Shown here: positions 32,284-42,636 of the stretch, piece after piece
How the letters are laid out: each line of letters opens with the position of its first letter
Position numbering within the stretch: position 1 is the first letter of the stretch
Source of the DNA: Cytobacillus pseudoceanisediminis
GTDB lineage: Bacteria > Bacillota > Bacilli > Bacillales > Cytobacillaceae
Direction: 5' to 3'
Length of the DNA: 64,000 nucleotides
NCBI RefSeq assembly: GCF_023516215.1
Contig: NZ_CP097349.1
Span: 2,170,001 to 2,234,000 of the forward strand
Position numbers and translations under genes: made by a program
Notes under the pieces: model-generated
The model's input: only the letters and a program-made list of their open reading frames with translations
What the model was told of the DNA's origin: nothing
Database searches by the model: none

Positions 32284-32324
32284 AGCAGTTCAGCTCCAGC
32301 GCTCCAAGGCGCCTCCGCTTTTCT
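32284..32324 (+). repeat. Dispersed repeat type A, copy 3 (short form, rpsB-tsf spacer)
   Basis: Carries the two conserved arms (CAGCTCCAGCGCT and AAGGCGCCTCCGCTTTTCT) with almost no loop, so this copy is close to a bare hairpin. It begins one base past the rpsB stop codon. The CTGTCTAG end is degenerate. Confidence 0.6.
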
Positions 32325-32325
32325 A

Positions 32326-33039
<714 letters not shown>

Positions 33040-33144
33040 CTAATGGTTTTTAGTTCCTCCGCCCATATCATTTTCAGCCGGCAACTGCATTTGAACAGCA
33101 CCATCCGGCTAAATCCATAAGCGTGTGTATTAACACCATTTGTT

Positions 33145-33173
33145 AATATAGCATAAGTGTTTTTCACAATCAA
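33145..33173 (-). promoter_or_regulatory. Sigma-A promoter for rpsB
   Basis: TTGATT at 33168-33173 and TATATT at 33145-33150 on the minus strand are exactly 17 bases apart, with TG one base before the -10 box (extended -10). It sits directly at the end of swrB, so ribosomal protein transcription is separated from the fla/che operon here. Confidence 0.72.
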
Positions 33174-33174
33174 G

Positions 33175-33774
33175 CTATTCTTGCTGATTTTGACGAAATT
33201 TAAGCATTAACTCGATTTCTGTCTTCCCTTTTCCTAATTTCTTTGCAATATCTTCCACATTCAGTCCCTGTTTTTTCATCATAAGCACTTGATCTTCCAT
33301 TGATGAAGGAATCTCTTCTTTAACCCGCTGACTGTTATCTGACTGCATTACAGATTCAGGTACCTTTAAAGATGCTAAACCTTCTGATTCATTCGATTCT
33401 TCCTCCGCAGCCCTCAAGTTCTTTTTGTAGGCTTTAGATGCCTGATATACGGATGCTCTGGCTAATCGCAATGATTTCTCAGCAGCTTTAGCTATATTTT
33501 CATCACTTTTTCTTTCGGGATTTACCCTGATGCTTTTTTCTTTTACAAATGATTGGTTTTTAGCATTTATCTGCGAAAATTTGTTAATAAAGTCATCGTT
33601 TTCTTCCTTCATTTGAATTAGGTAAGAAGATATGACTTCTTCCATTTCAACAAGCATTTTTTCCTGTTTTTTCTCTGTTTCCATTAATTTGTTCTGACGC
33701 AGAAACAGCAAAATAATGGCTAATAACGCTACAATATTCAGCAGCAGGCTAATAGCTAATAGAAAAGCTGTCAT
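33175..33774 (-). CDS. swrB: Swarming motility protein SwrB (YlxL)
   Basis: Membrane-anchored protein of 199 residues: one N-terminal transmembrane segment (about 3-25), then a charged, coiled-coil-prone region, and a C-terminal helix-turn-helix-like tail (MKKQGLNVEDIAKKLGKGKTEIELML, about 168-193). In B. subtilis SwrB is the last gene of the fla/che operon and activates the flagellar export apparatus. Length, topology and position here match. It follows the small unknown gene by 9 bp. Confidence 0.88.
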   Translation of the reverse strand: MTAFLLAISLLLNIVALLAIILLFLRQNKLMETEKKQEKMLVEMEEVISSYLIQMKEENDDFINKFSQINAKNQSFVKEKSIRVNPERKSDENIAKAAEKSLRLARASVYQASKAYKKNLRAAEEESNESEGLASLKVPESVMQSDNSQRVKEEIPSSMEDQVLMMKKQGLNVEDIAKKLGKGKTEIELMLKFRQNQQE

Positions 33775-33783
33775 GATATCCCT

Positions 33784-34095
33784 CTATCCGCTGTAGTCAA
33801 TAACCTTCCCTTTGTATGGATGGTTCTGTATGTCATTGCTGTCTTTTTTCTGATTATCTTTCCGTTCATGTCCCCCGGCATCATTTTGGCTTTCGCTGTC
33901 ATCATTGCCAAGATTGACATTTTGTTTTTGCTCATGTTTGATCACGGTCTTCCGCTGCTTCTCAGCATTTTCCCGTATACTCTCGGCAGCAAACCCGCTT
34001 ATTGTCTGTCCCCTCTGCTGAAGCTGTTCCTGGATTTTACCTGCGTCAAACGTTCTCGGCAGTGCTATCTGCATTTCTATTGATTTTAAACTCAT
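33784..34095 (-). CDS. Small hydrophilic protein of unknown function, fla/che operon end
   Basis: I do not assign a family. The 103-residue protein starts MSLKSIEMQIALPRT after an AAGGAAGTG site. It has a Gln-rich segment (IQEQLQQRGQ), a long Asp/Asn/Lys-rich, probably disordered middle (45-90) and a short tail HPYKGKVIDYSG. There is no membrane segment or signal. Base 33784 is 9 bp from swrB, so it belongs to the operon. The well-formed start and tight spacing argue for a real gene. It is absent from this place in B. subtilis; a flagellar or motility role is inferred from position only. Confidence 0.75.
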   Translation of the reverse strand: MSLKSIEMQIALPRTFDAGKIQEQLQQRGQTISGFAAESIRENAEKQRKTVIKHEQKQNVNLGNDDSESQNDAGGHERKDNQKKDSNDIQNHPYKGKVIDYSG

Positions 34096-34144
34096 CCCGG
34101 ATCACTTCCTTAATAAAGGATCGTTTCTCCCTGTTTCTAAAGGA

Positions 34145-34824
34145 TTACTTCTTATTTCTCCCTTTGAAAAATGGAACTTTGAAGATTTGAACTGTCTGGC
34201 GAATCACTTTTGAATATTTTCCAAAATGCATAGAAGTGTTTGGATAGACCTTCCCATAAATAACAATCGAAGCTTTCATTTTTCATCTTTATCTTTTTCC
34301 AGTTCGGTAGCTCTTCATTTATTTTGGTCAATTTAACCTGCAAATGAGCTTTGGTTGCCCTTTGTTTGAGAATAATGATTCTATGTTCTTCCGACAGCTT
34401 TCCTGTAAGCCTTGCCATTTCTGTCAGTCTTCCATCAATACTATCCAGCTTTTTGATTGCTTCCTGCAGTTTGGCTGATTCGTTTAGGAGAGCTTTATCG
34501 GCCTTATCCAAATCGGTGTCCATCCCTGTAAAAAGCTCCGTTTTAGTAAATAGGTGATTGCCCAGCTTTTAATTTTAACAGATATGCATCACTGCCGTTT
34601 TCTGCAGGAATTCCTTTTGATAATAGAATGGGGTATTCCACTGAGAAAGGATTTCTGCAGATTCACTGGATTACTTCTTCGCTCATACCAAATGTGATTT
34701 TTTCGTCAGCAAGCAGTTTGTACAAATCTTCAGGGTGGACGGCTCTATCAAGTTTAATATCTGACGGCTGAATCAATGCAGCTAAACGTTGAGCATCAAC
34801 TAAAATTTGAAATTGGCTTTTCAT
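34145..34824 (-). pseudogene. fapA: Degenerate FapA (DUF342) gene with internal deletion
   Basis: The N-terminal 53 residues (MKSQFQILVDAQRLAAL to FGMSEEVIQ) end in an in-frame TGA at 34663-34665. The same frame continues with NPFSVEYPILLSKGIPAENGS-like sequence typical of the FapA N-domain. It then changes abruptly (about 34570-34600) to the C-terminal part: GNHLFTKTEL, a coiled coil (about 34400-34520) and IVIYGKVYPNTSMHFGKYSKV. The whole central beta-helix is missing; FapA proteins are usually several hundred residues long. Two further one-base losses at runs 34294-34298 and 34279-34283 match the errors seen elsewhere, but the nonsense codon and deletion do not. Confidence 0.7.
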
Positions 34825-34861
34825 GCTGATTCCTTCCTTTGCAGAAAGAAATGACACTAGA

Positions 34862-35617
34862 TTATATTGCTTTTTCCAGCAGCTGCCTCAGCTTAAAAAT
34901 TGACTTTGAATGAATTTGAGATATACGGGAGGTAGATAGGCCCATCACTTCGCCAATTTCTGTCAGTGTTAATTCCTCTTTATAAAATAAACTTAGCACC
35001 ATCTGCTCTTTTTCATTTAATTGTAAGATTTTTTCAGCCATTTCTTCCAAAAGTTCATTCTTTAATACCTTTTCTTCTGGAATAATTGCTTTTTCATCCT
35101 TAATGGAGTAGCTGCCATCCTTTTCGTCAGCATCGGGCTGTTCATCAATTGAAAGGATGTTTGCGTAAAAATGTTCATTCATAACAGAATACACTTCATC
35201 TTCCTGCATCTCTGCTTCTTCAGCAATTTCATGCACAGTTGCATTGCGCATCAGCCGCTGCTCCAGCTTCTCAATGGCAGCATCTATTTTTTTCGCTTTA
35301 TCCCTCGTACTTCGCGGAAGCCAATCTTCCTTCCTTAATCCATCCAGAATTGCACCGCGAATGCGAAAAGAAGCATATGTATCAAATTTCAAATCTCTTG
35401 CAGGATCAAATTTTTCCAGAGCGTCATATAACCCCATTAGCCCCAGGCTACGAATATCATCTCTTGAAACATTCTTCGGCAGGGTAGCGGATATCCGCTG
35501 TACATGATAGCTTACAAGAGGCAAATATTTTTTCACAAGAAAATTCCCCGCTTGAGCATCACGAGAGTCGACCCATTTAGCCCAGTATGTGCTTTCTTCG
35601 GTTATCAGGTCTGTCAT
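34862..35617 (-). CDS. sigD: RNA polymerase sigma-D factor (flagella/chemotaxis/autolysis)
   Basis: Alternative sigma factor of the FliA/WhiG class, 251 residues from ATG 35617, chosen because AGGAGG lies six bases upstream. Region 2 has LVSYHVQRI, LGLMGLYDALEKFDP and FDTYASFRIRGAILDGLRKEDWLPRS; region 4 has LTLTEIGEVMGLSTSRISQIHSKSIFKLR. In B. subtilis it drives flagellin, motor and autolysin genes and is inhibited by FlgM. It lies near the end of the fla/che operon, where position affects expression; a weak promoter may lie just upstream. Confidence 0.97.
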   Translation of the reverse strand: MTDLITEESTYWAKWVDSRDAQAGNFLVKKYLPLVSYHVQRISATLPKNVSRDDIRSLGLMGLYDALEKFDPARDLKFDTYASFRIRGAILDGLRKEDWLPRSTRDKAKKIDAAIEKLEQRLMRNATVHEIAEEAEMQEDEVYSVMNEHFYANILSIDEQPDADEKDGSYSIKDEKAIIPEEKVLKNELLEEMAEKILQLNEKEQMVLSLFYKEELTLTEIGEVMGLSTSRISQIHSKSIFKLRQLLEKAI

Positions 35618-35659
35618 GGCCATCCTCCTCAAACGTTTCCATTTCTATTAACTATTGTT

Positions 35660-35668
35660 AGTATATCA
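35660..35668 (-). promoter_or_regulatory. Possible extended -10 promoter before sigD
   Basis: TGATATACT on the minus strand is an extended -10 element (TG, one base, TATACT), 43 bases before the sigD start. No good -35 is present at 17 bases. It lies in a 209-bp space between cheD and sigD, larger than most gaps in the operon. I see no FliA-type box. Confidence 0.3.
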
Positions 35669-35826
35669 AAATGTTTCCTATAAAAATATTAACTTCAGCC
35701 TTCACCGCTCGCTTTTAACCCATAAAGAGGGGACGTGTTCTTCGGAGAGGTTATTGGAGAGATTTATAAAAAAGCCGGAAAAAAAAGCTGATTCTCTAAA
35801 AACTGCACATAATTAAAAACAGGAAC

Positions 35827-36324
35827 TTAAATAATCATTTGGCCTTTGTTTACAGTCCGAATCATCAATTCACCTGATTGAGGGTTGAATTCGATTGTTC
35901 TGCCGCTGTGGCCCCCAACATCTTCACCTAAAATGGCAATTTTCAAGAATGAAAGTTCCTGTTTTACTGCCTCTACGTTCCTGGGACCAATCCTCATTAA
36001 ATCACTTCCGGAGGAGTACTTAAACATTTGGGCTCCACCGGCAATCTTCGCTTTTAATCCTGAAGGCCTTGCCCCGCCTTTCGCCAGAAGGCTCACTAAG
36101 TCCCTGATTGCAGTATCAGCATATTTAGCTGAATTAAAGCTTGCACCTTTGGCAAGAGAGGAGTCAGGCAGCATAATATGTGCAAGTCCGGCAATTTCTG
36201 CGCTAAGGTCATAAAGAACCACACCTACACAGGAACCAAGTCCTGATGTCCTGATTAAGCTGGGGGTTTTAACAATATTCATATCTGCGATGCCTACTTT
36301 TACAACTTCAAGAAGATTATTCAT
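35827..36324 (-). CDS. cheD: Chemoreceptor glutamine deamidase CheD
   Basis: Deamidates receptor glutamines and activates CheC. The 165-residue protein starts [18 protein letters not shown] and has the catalytic cysteine in [15 protein letters not shown], the histidine in [10 protein letters not shown], and IAGGAQMF. In the raw sequence this frame runs on from cheC without a stop. That is due to a one-base loss inside cheC; the true cheC stop at 36317-36319 lies within the first codons of cheD. ATG 36324 gives a length equal to the B. subtilis protein. Confidence 0.93.
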   Translation of the reverse strand: MNNLLEVVKVGIADMNIVKTPSLIRTSGLGSCVGVVLYDLSAEIAGLAHIMLPDSSLAKGASFNSAKYADTAIRDLVSLLAKGGARPSGLKAKIAGGAQMFKYSSGSDLMRIGPRNVEAVKQELSFLKIAILGEDVGGHSGRTIEFNPQSGELMIRTVNKGQMII

Positions 36325-36957
36325 GATCCGGGACTCCCAAGGCCTTAAAAATGATTTGAAATGATTCAGGATCGGGAAGCAAAAAAAGTGGCCATTTACA
36401 GCATCCGTATTTTGAAATTCTTCATTTAAAGCTGTATCAATTACAATCGCGTAATCGCTCAACTGTGAAATTTCCAGCAGCCCCGTGCCAATTATTGCTC
36501 CCACCATATCAATGCTCAGCATTGGCACAGAGGGGAAAAGTGATAGTTTGGTAAAATCAGATAAAGAAGATAAATAAGAGCCTGAGAGAATGTTTCCAAG
36601 CTCCTGCAGTGCCGATAGGGCAAGCTCATCATATGGCAATTCATCTGCACAGAAAGGTATGTTTCCAGGCAGTTCCCGAATGAAGATTTCAGCCTGTTCA
36701 AGAGGCAGTACAAAAAACATGCTGCCTGGGGCGTCTCCGTCTATCCTCAGAAACACCCCGGCCACTACATTGTCTGCCCCTCCAGCCATATCGATCATTT
36801 CATCAAAAGAAACAATTTTCACATCCGGCACAGACATATCAATTTTTTTATTGAGAAGCGTTGATAATGCAGTCGCCGCATGCCCAGCTCCAATATTCCC
36901 GATTTCTTTAAGAATATCCAATTTCAAGCTGCTGATATTCTTGTCTAGAAAACTCAT
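36317..36957 (-). CDS. cheC: CheY-P phosphatase CheC (one apparent frameshift)
   Basis: Dephosphorylates CheY-P and partners CheD in adaptation. Two helical phosphatase motifs are seen: [19 protein letters not shown] (about 14-32) and [14 protein letters not shown] (about 115). Near 36374-36376 a C is missing from a short run; with it restored the C-terminus reads [16 protein letters not shown] and ends at TAA 36317-36319, giving 213 residues. Without it the frame fuses into CheD. Start ATG 36957 overlaps the cheW stop. Confidence 0.92.
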
Positions 36958-37429
36958 CCCGCTATCCCTTGTCCATCATGGGCTGTCAACTCTTCAGGAT
37001 TCAGGACTCTTTCCAAATCTATCAGAATAAATAATCGCTTATCGATTTTCGTTACACCTTTGATAAAATCGGCCTCTTCAGTACCGATTACCTCCGGCGG
37101 GGTTCAATAGATTCAAGGTCCACATCAATGACATCATTTGCAGAATCTACAATCAGGCCAACTTCCATATCATCCAATACCGCGATAATTACTCGTGAAT
37201 GCTCATTATATTCAGCCTCTTCCAGATTAAATCTGCTTCTGAGACTAATAATCGGCGTTACAACCCCCCGTAAATTGATTACTCCTTTTACAAAGCCTGC
37301 TGTTCGTGGAACCCGGGTTATATGCTCAACCTTTTCAATTGAACGCACCTGATTCACCGGAATTGCATACTCTTTCTCTTTCAGCTGGAATACAATCAAT
37401 TTTAAATCTGCGGCTGCCGTTTCACTCAT
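36954..37429 (-). CDS. cheW: Chemotaxis coupling protein CheW (one apparent frameshift)
   Basis: Adaptor between receptors and CheA. The protein begins [16 protein letters not shown] and has [14 protein letters not shown] and [15 protein letters not shown], typical of the CheW fold. The frame stops early at 37088. One base added to the G/C run at 37099-37102 restores [18 protein letters not shown] and [12 protein letters not shown], giving 158 residues and a TGA overlapping the cheC start. Start ATG 37429 is chosen because GGAGTG lies six bases upstream. Confidence 0.93.
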
Positions 37430-37461
37430 CCTGTTCACTCCTTTATAAACGTCAATCTTAA

Positions 37462-39498
37462 TTATTTAATCAATGCATTGCAGTCCACTATCAGGACGAC
37501 CTGTCCATCACCTAAAATGGTTGCACCGGAAATGGCAAATACGCTGGTTAAGTAGTTTCCAAGGGATTTTAAAACCACTTCCTGCTGTCCAATAAAGGAA
37601 TCTACAACAAGCCCTGCCATCTTTTCCCCTTTTCTGACGATGACAACGGAAATGAATTCTTCTTCATGATTCTCAGATGGCACTTCAAAGATTTCCTTCA
37701 AAGATAGGAGCGGAACCACTTTTCCTCTGAAATCAATCACCTTTTGATTATGCGCACTTAAGATGTCTTCTTTTCTGATAATAGCTGTTTCAATAATAGA
37801 CGATAGAGGGATTGCATATTTTTCCTTCTCAATCTCAACGAGCATGACTGAAATAATGGATAAAGTTAATGGCAGCTGTATGGAGAAAATGGAACCCTGC
37901 CCCATTTTTGAATCAATTGAAACTGATCCTCCCAATGACTCGATTGTATTCTTTACAACATCAAGCCCCACACCCCGTCCGGAAACATCTGAGATTTTAT
38001 CCGCAGTCGAGAAGCCAGAAGCAAAAATCAGTTCATAAGCCTGTTTGTCCGTTAGAGCAGAAGCTGTTTGCTCTGTAATGATGCCGTTTTTCAGTGCTTT
38101 CTTTATAACCTTATCTTTGTTTATACCTGCACCATCGTCCTCTATTTCAATGAACACATGATTGCCGCTGTGATATGCCTTTAATACGACATTTCCTTCT
38201 TCACTCTTTCCGTTTTCTTTGCGGACTTCCGGCGTTTCAACCCCATGGTCCAGTGCATTTCGAATTAAATGAACAAGCGGATCGCCAATTTCATCAATAA
38301 CAGTCCGGTCTAGTTCGGTTTCTGCCCCGACTATTTCGAGATTGATCTTTTTATTTAAATCTCTTGCCAATTGTCTGACCATTCTTGGGAAACGATTAAA
38401 TACCGTTTCTATTGGGACCATGCGCATATTCAGAATAATATTCTGAAGGTCTCCTGAGATCCTTGACATATGCTCAACCGTTTCATGCAGTTCCTGATTG
38501 TTTAATTCCTTGGATATTTGTTCAAGCCGTCCCCTGTCAATCACCAATTCTTCAAACAAATTCATAAGGATATCCAATCTCTCGATATTTACCCTAATCG
38601 TTTTATTGCTAACCTGCTTTACTGTTGGGGCTTTTTTGTCCTCTTTTGGCATATCTGAAGCAGCCTCTGCGGCCACTTCCGCGGCAGGCGGTGCAGCTTC
38701 TGCCTCTTTCAAAGCTTCCTGAGTGCTGTAGTTCTCCATAGATAGCCGCAGCACTTCAATTCTTTCCACTTCCGATACCTTCAAAAGTTTTTGACGGATA
38801 TCTTCAGGCGTTTCTTTGGTAACAATTGTTACAGAAAATTCCTGATCAAATTGCTCTTCTTCAAGCTGCTCAACTGAAGGTGTGGCTTTGATCACTTCCC
38901 CGCTCTTCTCAAGTACTTCAAAAACCATAAATACTCTGGCGGCTTTCAGCAGACAATCTGCCCGCAATGCTATTGATATTTCATAGGATTCAAAGCCCTG
39001 CTCCTTGGATTGCTGAATAACTGTCCATTCAAAATCATCATATGTACTCTTGATCATTCCTTGCGGTTCTGCAATTGCTGCTGCCGTTTCGGCTCTTGCT
39101 GCAGACTGCACCGGACTTTCCCCTTTTTCGATCAGCATTAATTTTTCTACAGCTTCGGAAACATCCCTTTTGCCGTCACCGCCTTCTGCAATTGACTGGA
39201 CCATTGCTTCAAGATCATCAACAGCCAGAAAAACGACATCCAGAATTTCAGCATTCACTTTTATTTTCTGATTTCTGATTGCATCAAGCACATTTTCCAT
39301 TTGATGGGTTAGATTTGCGAGATCTTCATACCCCATAGTGGCTGACATGCCTTTTAGCGTATGCGCTGATCTGAAGATCTCATTAACTATTTTGATATCC
39401 TCAGGATTTTTCTCTAATTCCAGAAGCTGCTCATTGCACGCCTGCAAATGCTCCTTGCTTTCTTCAATAAATACCTCTAAATATTGATTCATCTCCAT
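37462..39498 (-). CDS. cheA: Chemotaxis histidine kinase CheA
   Basis: Central kinase of the receptor array. The 678-residue protein has an N-terminal HPt domain (SAHTLKG, phosphorylated histidine 46), a CheY-binding P2 region (about 165-270), a dimerisation domain, the ATPase domain (HLIRNALDHG, DDGAGI, GRGVGLDVVK) and a C-terminal CheW-like domain (FRGKVVPLLSL). The start at ATG 39498 (MEMNQYLEV) follows AGGGGTG; the frame extends nine codons further. It overlaps no error site and is intact. Confidence 0.97.
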   Translation of the reverse strand: MEMNQYLEVFIEESKEHLQACNEQLLELEKNPEDIKIVNEIFRSAHTLKGMSATMGYEDLANLTHQMENVLDAIRNQKIKVNAEILDVVFLAVDDLEAMVQSIAEGGDGKRDVSEAVEKLMLIEKGESPVQSAARAETAAAIAEPQGMIKSTYDDFEWTVIQQSKEQGFESYEISIALRADCLLKAARVFMVFEVLEKSGEVIKATPSVEQLEEEQFDQEFSVTIVTKETPEDIRQKLLKVSEVERIEVLRLSMENYSTQEALKEAEAAPPAAEVAAEAASDMPKEDKKAPTVKQVSNKTIRVNIERLDILMNLFEELVIDRGRLEQISKELNNQELHETVEHMSRISGDLQNIILNMRMVPIETVFNRFPRMVRQLARDLNKKINLEIVGAETELDRTVIDEIGDPLVHLIRNALDHGVETPEVRKENGKSEEGNVVLKAYHSGNHVFIEIEDDGAGINKDKVIKKALKNGIITEQTASALTDKQAYELIFASGFSTADKISDVSGRGVGLDVVKNTIESLGGSVSIDSKMGQGSIFSIQLPLTLSIISVMLVEIEKEKYAIPLSSIIETAIIRKEDILSAHNQKVIDFRGKVVPLLSLKEIFEVPSENHEEEFISVVIVRKGEKMAGLVVDSFIGQQEVVLKSLGNYLTSVFAISGATILGDGQVVLIVDCNALIK

Positions 39499-39517
39499 GT
39501 GCCTGCACCCCTCGGCT

Positions 39518-40614
39518 TTAAACAAATTTCAATATGGATTCTGCTATATGTTCAATATTCTGCACATCATCTGCCAGACCGGATTCAATCACTGCTCTTG
39601 GCATTCCAAATACTATCGATGTTTCTTTTGATTCAGCAATAGCCTTTACTTCACCGTTTTTCTTCATTTCCATCAGGCCATTTTTTCCATCTGCACCCAT
39701 TCCTGTCATGATGACAGCAATTTTTTGAATCCCTTTGATTTCACCTAAGGACTCAAACATCACATCAACTGAAGGCCTGTGTCCGTTCCTTGGCGGTGAA
39801 TCATCCAGATGGATAACAAGATCCTTGCCTAATCTTGCAGCTGTCAGATGAAAGCCTCCTGGAGCTATATATGCCGTGCCGTTCTGAAGAATATCACCAT
39901 CCTCGGCTTCCTTTACCGATAAATCTGATAAACCATTAAGTCTGCTGGCCAGCGATTTCGTAAATCCGGCAGGCATATGCTGAACAATGAGTACCGGCGC
40001 ATTCAGATTTCCAGGGAGGTCACACAGCACTTTTTGAAGAGCCCGCGGTCCGCCTGTGGAAGTACCTATGCAAATTAACTTTCTGAGATTTGAACTCGAT
40101 ACGGAAGAAGAACGGCCGATCTGCATAAATTGACATGGTTCTATTTTACTAAATTTTTGCTGTAATACAGCAGTTTTTTTCCTTTAGCCGGAAATTTAAC
40201 CAGCCCTTTCATATTTGCATTGCTCGCCTGCACTATTTTTTCTGTTAATTCAGTTTTTATTTTATGCAGGTCCAGTGAAATGGGACCTGATGGCTTGGCA
40301 ATAAAATCTACTGCACCATATTCCATAGCTGTGAAGGTGTTTTCAGCACCTTCCTTCGTGGTGCTTGAAAGCATCACTACAGGGACCGGCATGGTCTTCA
40401 TAATAATTTTTAGAGCTTCCAGGCCATTTAGAACCGGCATTTCAACATCCATGGTTACTACATCAGGATTTAATTCTTTTATCTTCCTTAGTCCCTCTTC
40501 CCCATTTCTGGCTGTCCCGACAACTTGAATTCTGTCATCTTCAGAAAGGAAATCCCCAATCAGTTTTCTCATAAAGGCTGAATCATCTACTACAAGCACT
40601 TTGACTGTCTTCAT
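39518..40614 (-). CDS. cheB: Protein-glutamate methylesterase CheB (one apparent frameshift)
   Basis: Demethylates chemoreceptors on phosphorylation. The N-terminal receiver domain (VLVVDDSAFMRKLI; phosphorylated aspartate 56 in TMDVEMP) stops at 40141 in the linker. The methylesterase domain begins in another frame with CIGTSTGGPRALQ (catalytic serine), then VQHMP (histidine) and MTGMGADGKNG (aspartate). One A added to the run at 40154-40158 joins them at about 365 residues. It lies between flhG and cheA as in B. subtilis. Confidence 0.95.
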
Positions 40615-40620
40615 GCTGGT

Positions 40621-41492
40621 TCACCCCCTATTAAAAAGAAATTCTTTCAGTTTTGATATAAATTGGACAGAATGGTGTTCACCAGTATGTCCGATAGGCC
40701 TGCCGCCAACTTTCTCAGTCATATTCCGAATTGCTTTTGAAGCAGCTGAATTCCCTTGATGCAAAATGAAAGGGATTTGCCGTTTAACAGCCTGCTGTAC
40801 GCTGCGATCATCCGGAATGATTCCTAAGAGGTCAGCCTTTCTCCCTAAAAATCTTGATAAGACAGCTGAAATCCTCTTATACGTTTCCTTCCCTTCTCTC
40901 TCTCCTTCAGATCGATTAATGACCAAATGAAATGGGATTGTCCCATCCAAAAGATGTATATGTTTCATTACAGAGTATGCATCAGTGATAGACGTTGGTT
41001 CAGGTGTCGTAATAACTGCAATTTCCTGGACCGAGAGTATGAACTTAGCCGATTCCTCTGTAATGCCTGCACCCATATCAAAGATGATATAATCATAGTT
41101 TTGGATGAGATCAGCAAGTTCGTCTGTGAATCTTGAAATTTGCCCAGCATCCAGTTTCACAAAATGCGAAAGGCCAGTCCCTCCGCCAATATAGTCAAGT
41201 CCAAAAGGACCCTCAGAAATAATATTTTTCAATGGGATATTCTTTTCTAAAAAGTCAGCAATCGAATATTTAGCCGACCTTCCCATTAGAATTTCAAGAT
41301 TCCCCATACCAATATCCAAATCGAATAACAATACCCTGTGGCCAGTTCTGCATAGGGAAATGGAAAAATTTAATGAGAAATTGGATTTGCCTACTCCCCT
41401 TTTCCGCTTACAACTGCTATTGTTTTAACTTGATGATTTCGGCTGTCTTCTTCTTTCAGCCTGGTTCTTAGCCTTTCTGCCTGATCGTTCAT
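40621..41492 (-). CDS. flhG: Flagellar number regulator FlhG (MinD-like; one apparent frameshift)
   Basis: ParA/MinD-type ATPase that partners FlhF in setting flagellar pattern (YlxH in B. subtilis). The start ATG 41490-41492 overlaps the flhF stop. The first part reads MNDQAERLRTRLKEED and AVVSGKG, then a missing G in run 41396-41399 breaks the frame exactly in the deviant Walker A motif. The rest (LLFDLDIGMGNLEILMG, DYIIFDMGAGI) is intact. Restored, it has GKGGVGKSNFS and 290 residues. Confidence 0.93.
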
Positions 41493-42636
41493 TTCTTATT
41501 CCCCATTAGTTGTTTTACAATAGCCTCTGGCCCTGCCATCAGAATATCATCAGGAACATCCTGTCCATTTGTAATATACGCGGCACCTTTTTTATATTTA
41601 TGAATTATGTTGTACATGGAACCATAAGTTGACGTTTCATCTGCCTTTGTAAAGATAAGCTTATCAATGTCTATAATTGAAAATTGATTATAGATCTCTT
41701 CCATATCCTTTTGTTTCGAGGTTAGTGAAAGCACTAAAAAGGTTTCCATTTCATTTTCAAAATCAATGACATTCTTTAAATCTTCTACATACTGTTTGTT
41801 TCTGAAATTCCGCCCTGCTGTATCAATTAAAACCACGTCAAATTCTTTCAGTTTATCGGCAGCCTGTCTGAAATCTTCTATTGTATAGCAAACTTCCAAA
41901 GGCATGTTCAGGATACTTGCATAGGTTTTTAATTGATCGATCGCTGCTATCCTGTAAGTGTCGGCTGTGATAAATGCAGCCTTTTTTCTATGTTTAATAA
42001 CACACTCTGCTGCCATTTTCGCCAATGTAGTGGTTTTTCCAACTCCTGTTGGGCCTGCTACATTGATATATTTTTTGCTGAAAGAAATCCCTTCGAATGG
42101 AATATCCTCTATTTGCTTTATAAGTTCTTCGTGCAGCCAGGCCTCTATTTCAGAATCCTTAGCATTCGCACCGCGCAGGTACCATTTTTCCAGCAATGCT
42201 TGAAGAACATGATCCTGAACGGACTTATCAATTTCCTGTTCATCAAGAATGAACTGGGCTTTTCTTATCGCTTCGGGATGAACAGGAATTGCCTGGTTTG
42301 AACTGGCCAAAGAGGACATCATCTGTTTCAGGCTGCTTATCTCCCTAATCAGCTCATCTGAAGTTTTCAAGCTGGAAAATTGAGCATCTTCTGTATTCCC
42401 CTTGTAATCGTCTGAATGATCTTGGACAGCTGCCGGCTTTACCGAAGGCTTTTGTTCTGATTCCTGATTTGCATCCAGCGCGGCCATTACTTCAATATTC
42501 CTTTTTTAAAAAAGCCCAGAACTCCGCCGGTATATACTACTCTTGAATTTAGAATTACAGCATCCTTGCCTAGCTCCGTCCGGATTTGTTTCATCGCATC
42601 AGGCATCGATGCTGCCATAAACTTTTTTACCTTCAA
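41489..42636 (-). CDS. flhF: Flagellar SRP-type GTPase FlhF (one apparent frameshift)
   Basis: SRP54/FtsY-like GTPase that helps site flagella. I start at TTG 42636, overlapping the flhA stop, where the N-terminus reads MKVKKFMAASMPDAMKQI and VILNSRVVYTGGVLGFF. One A missing at 42502-42507 then breaks the frame. The remaining 332 residues include the NG domain: GPTGVGKTTTLAKMA (G1), DTYRIAAIDQL, DTAGR and TKADE. The restored length is about 382. Confidence 0.93.

Noticed and set aside
36590..37030. 146-codon plus-strand frame opposite cheC/cheW
   Set aside because: Shadow of cheC and of the frame-shifted cheW end.
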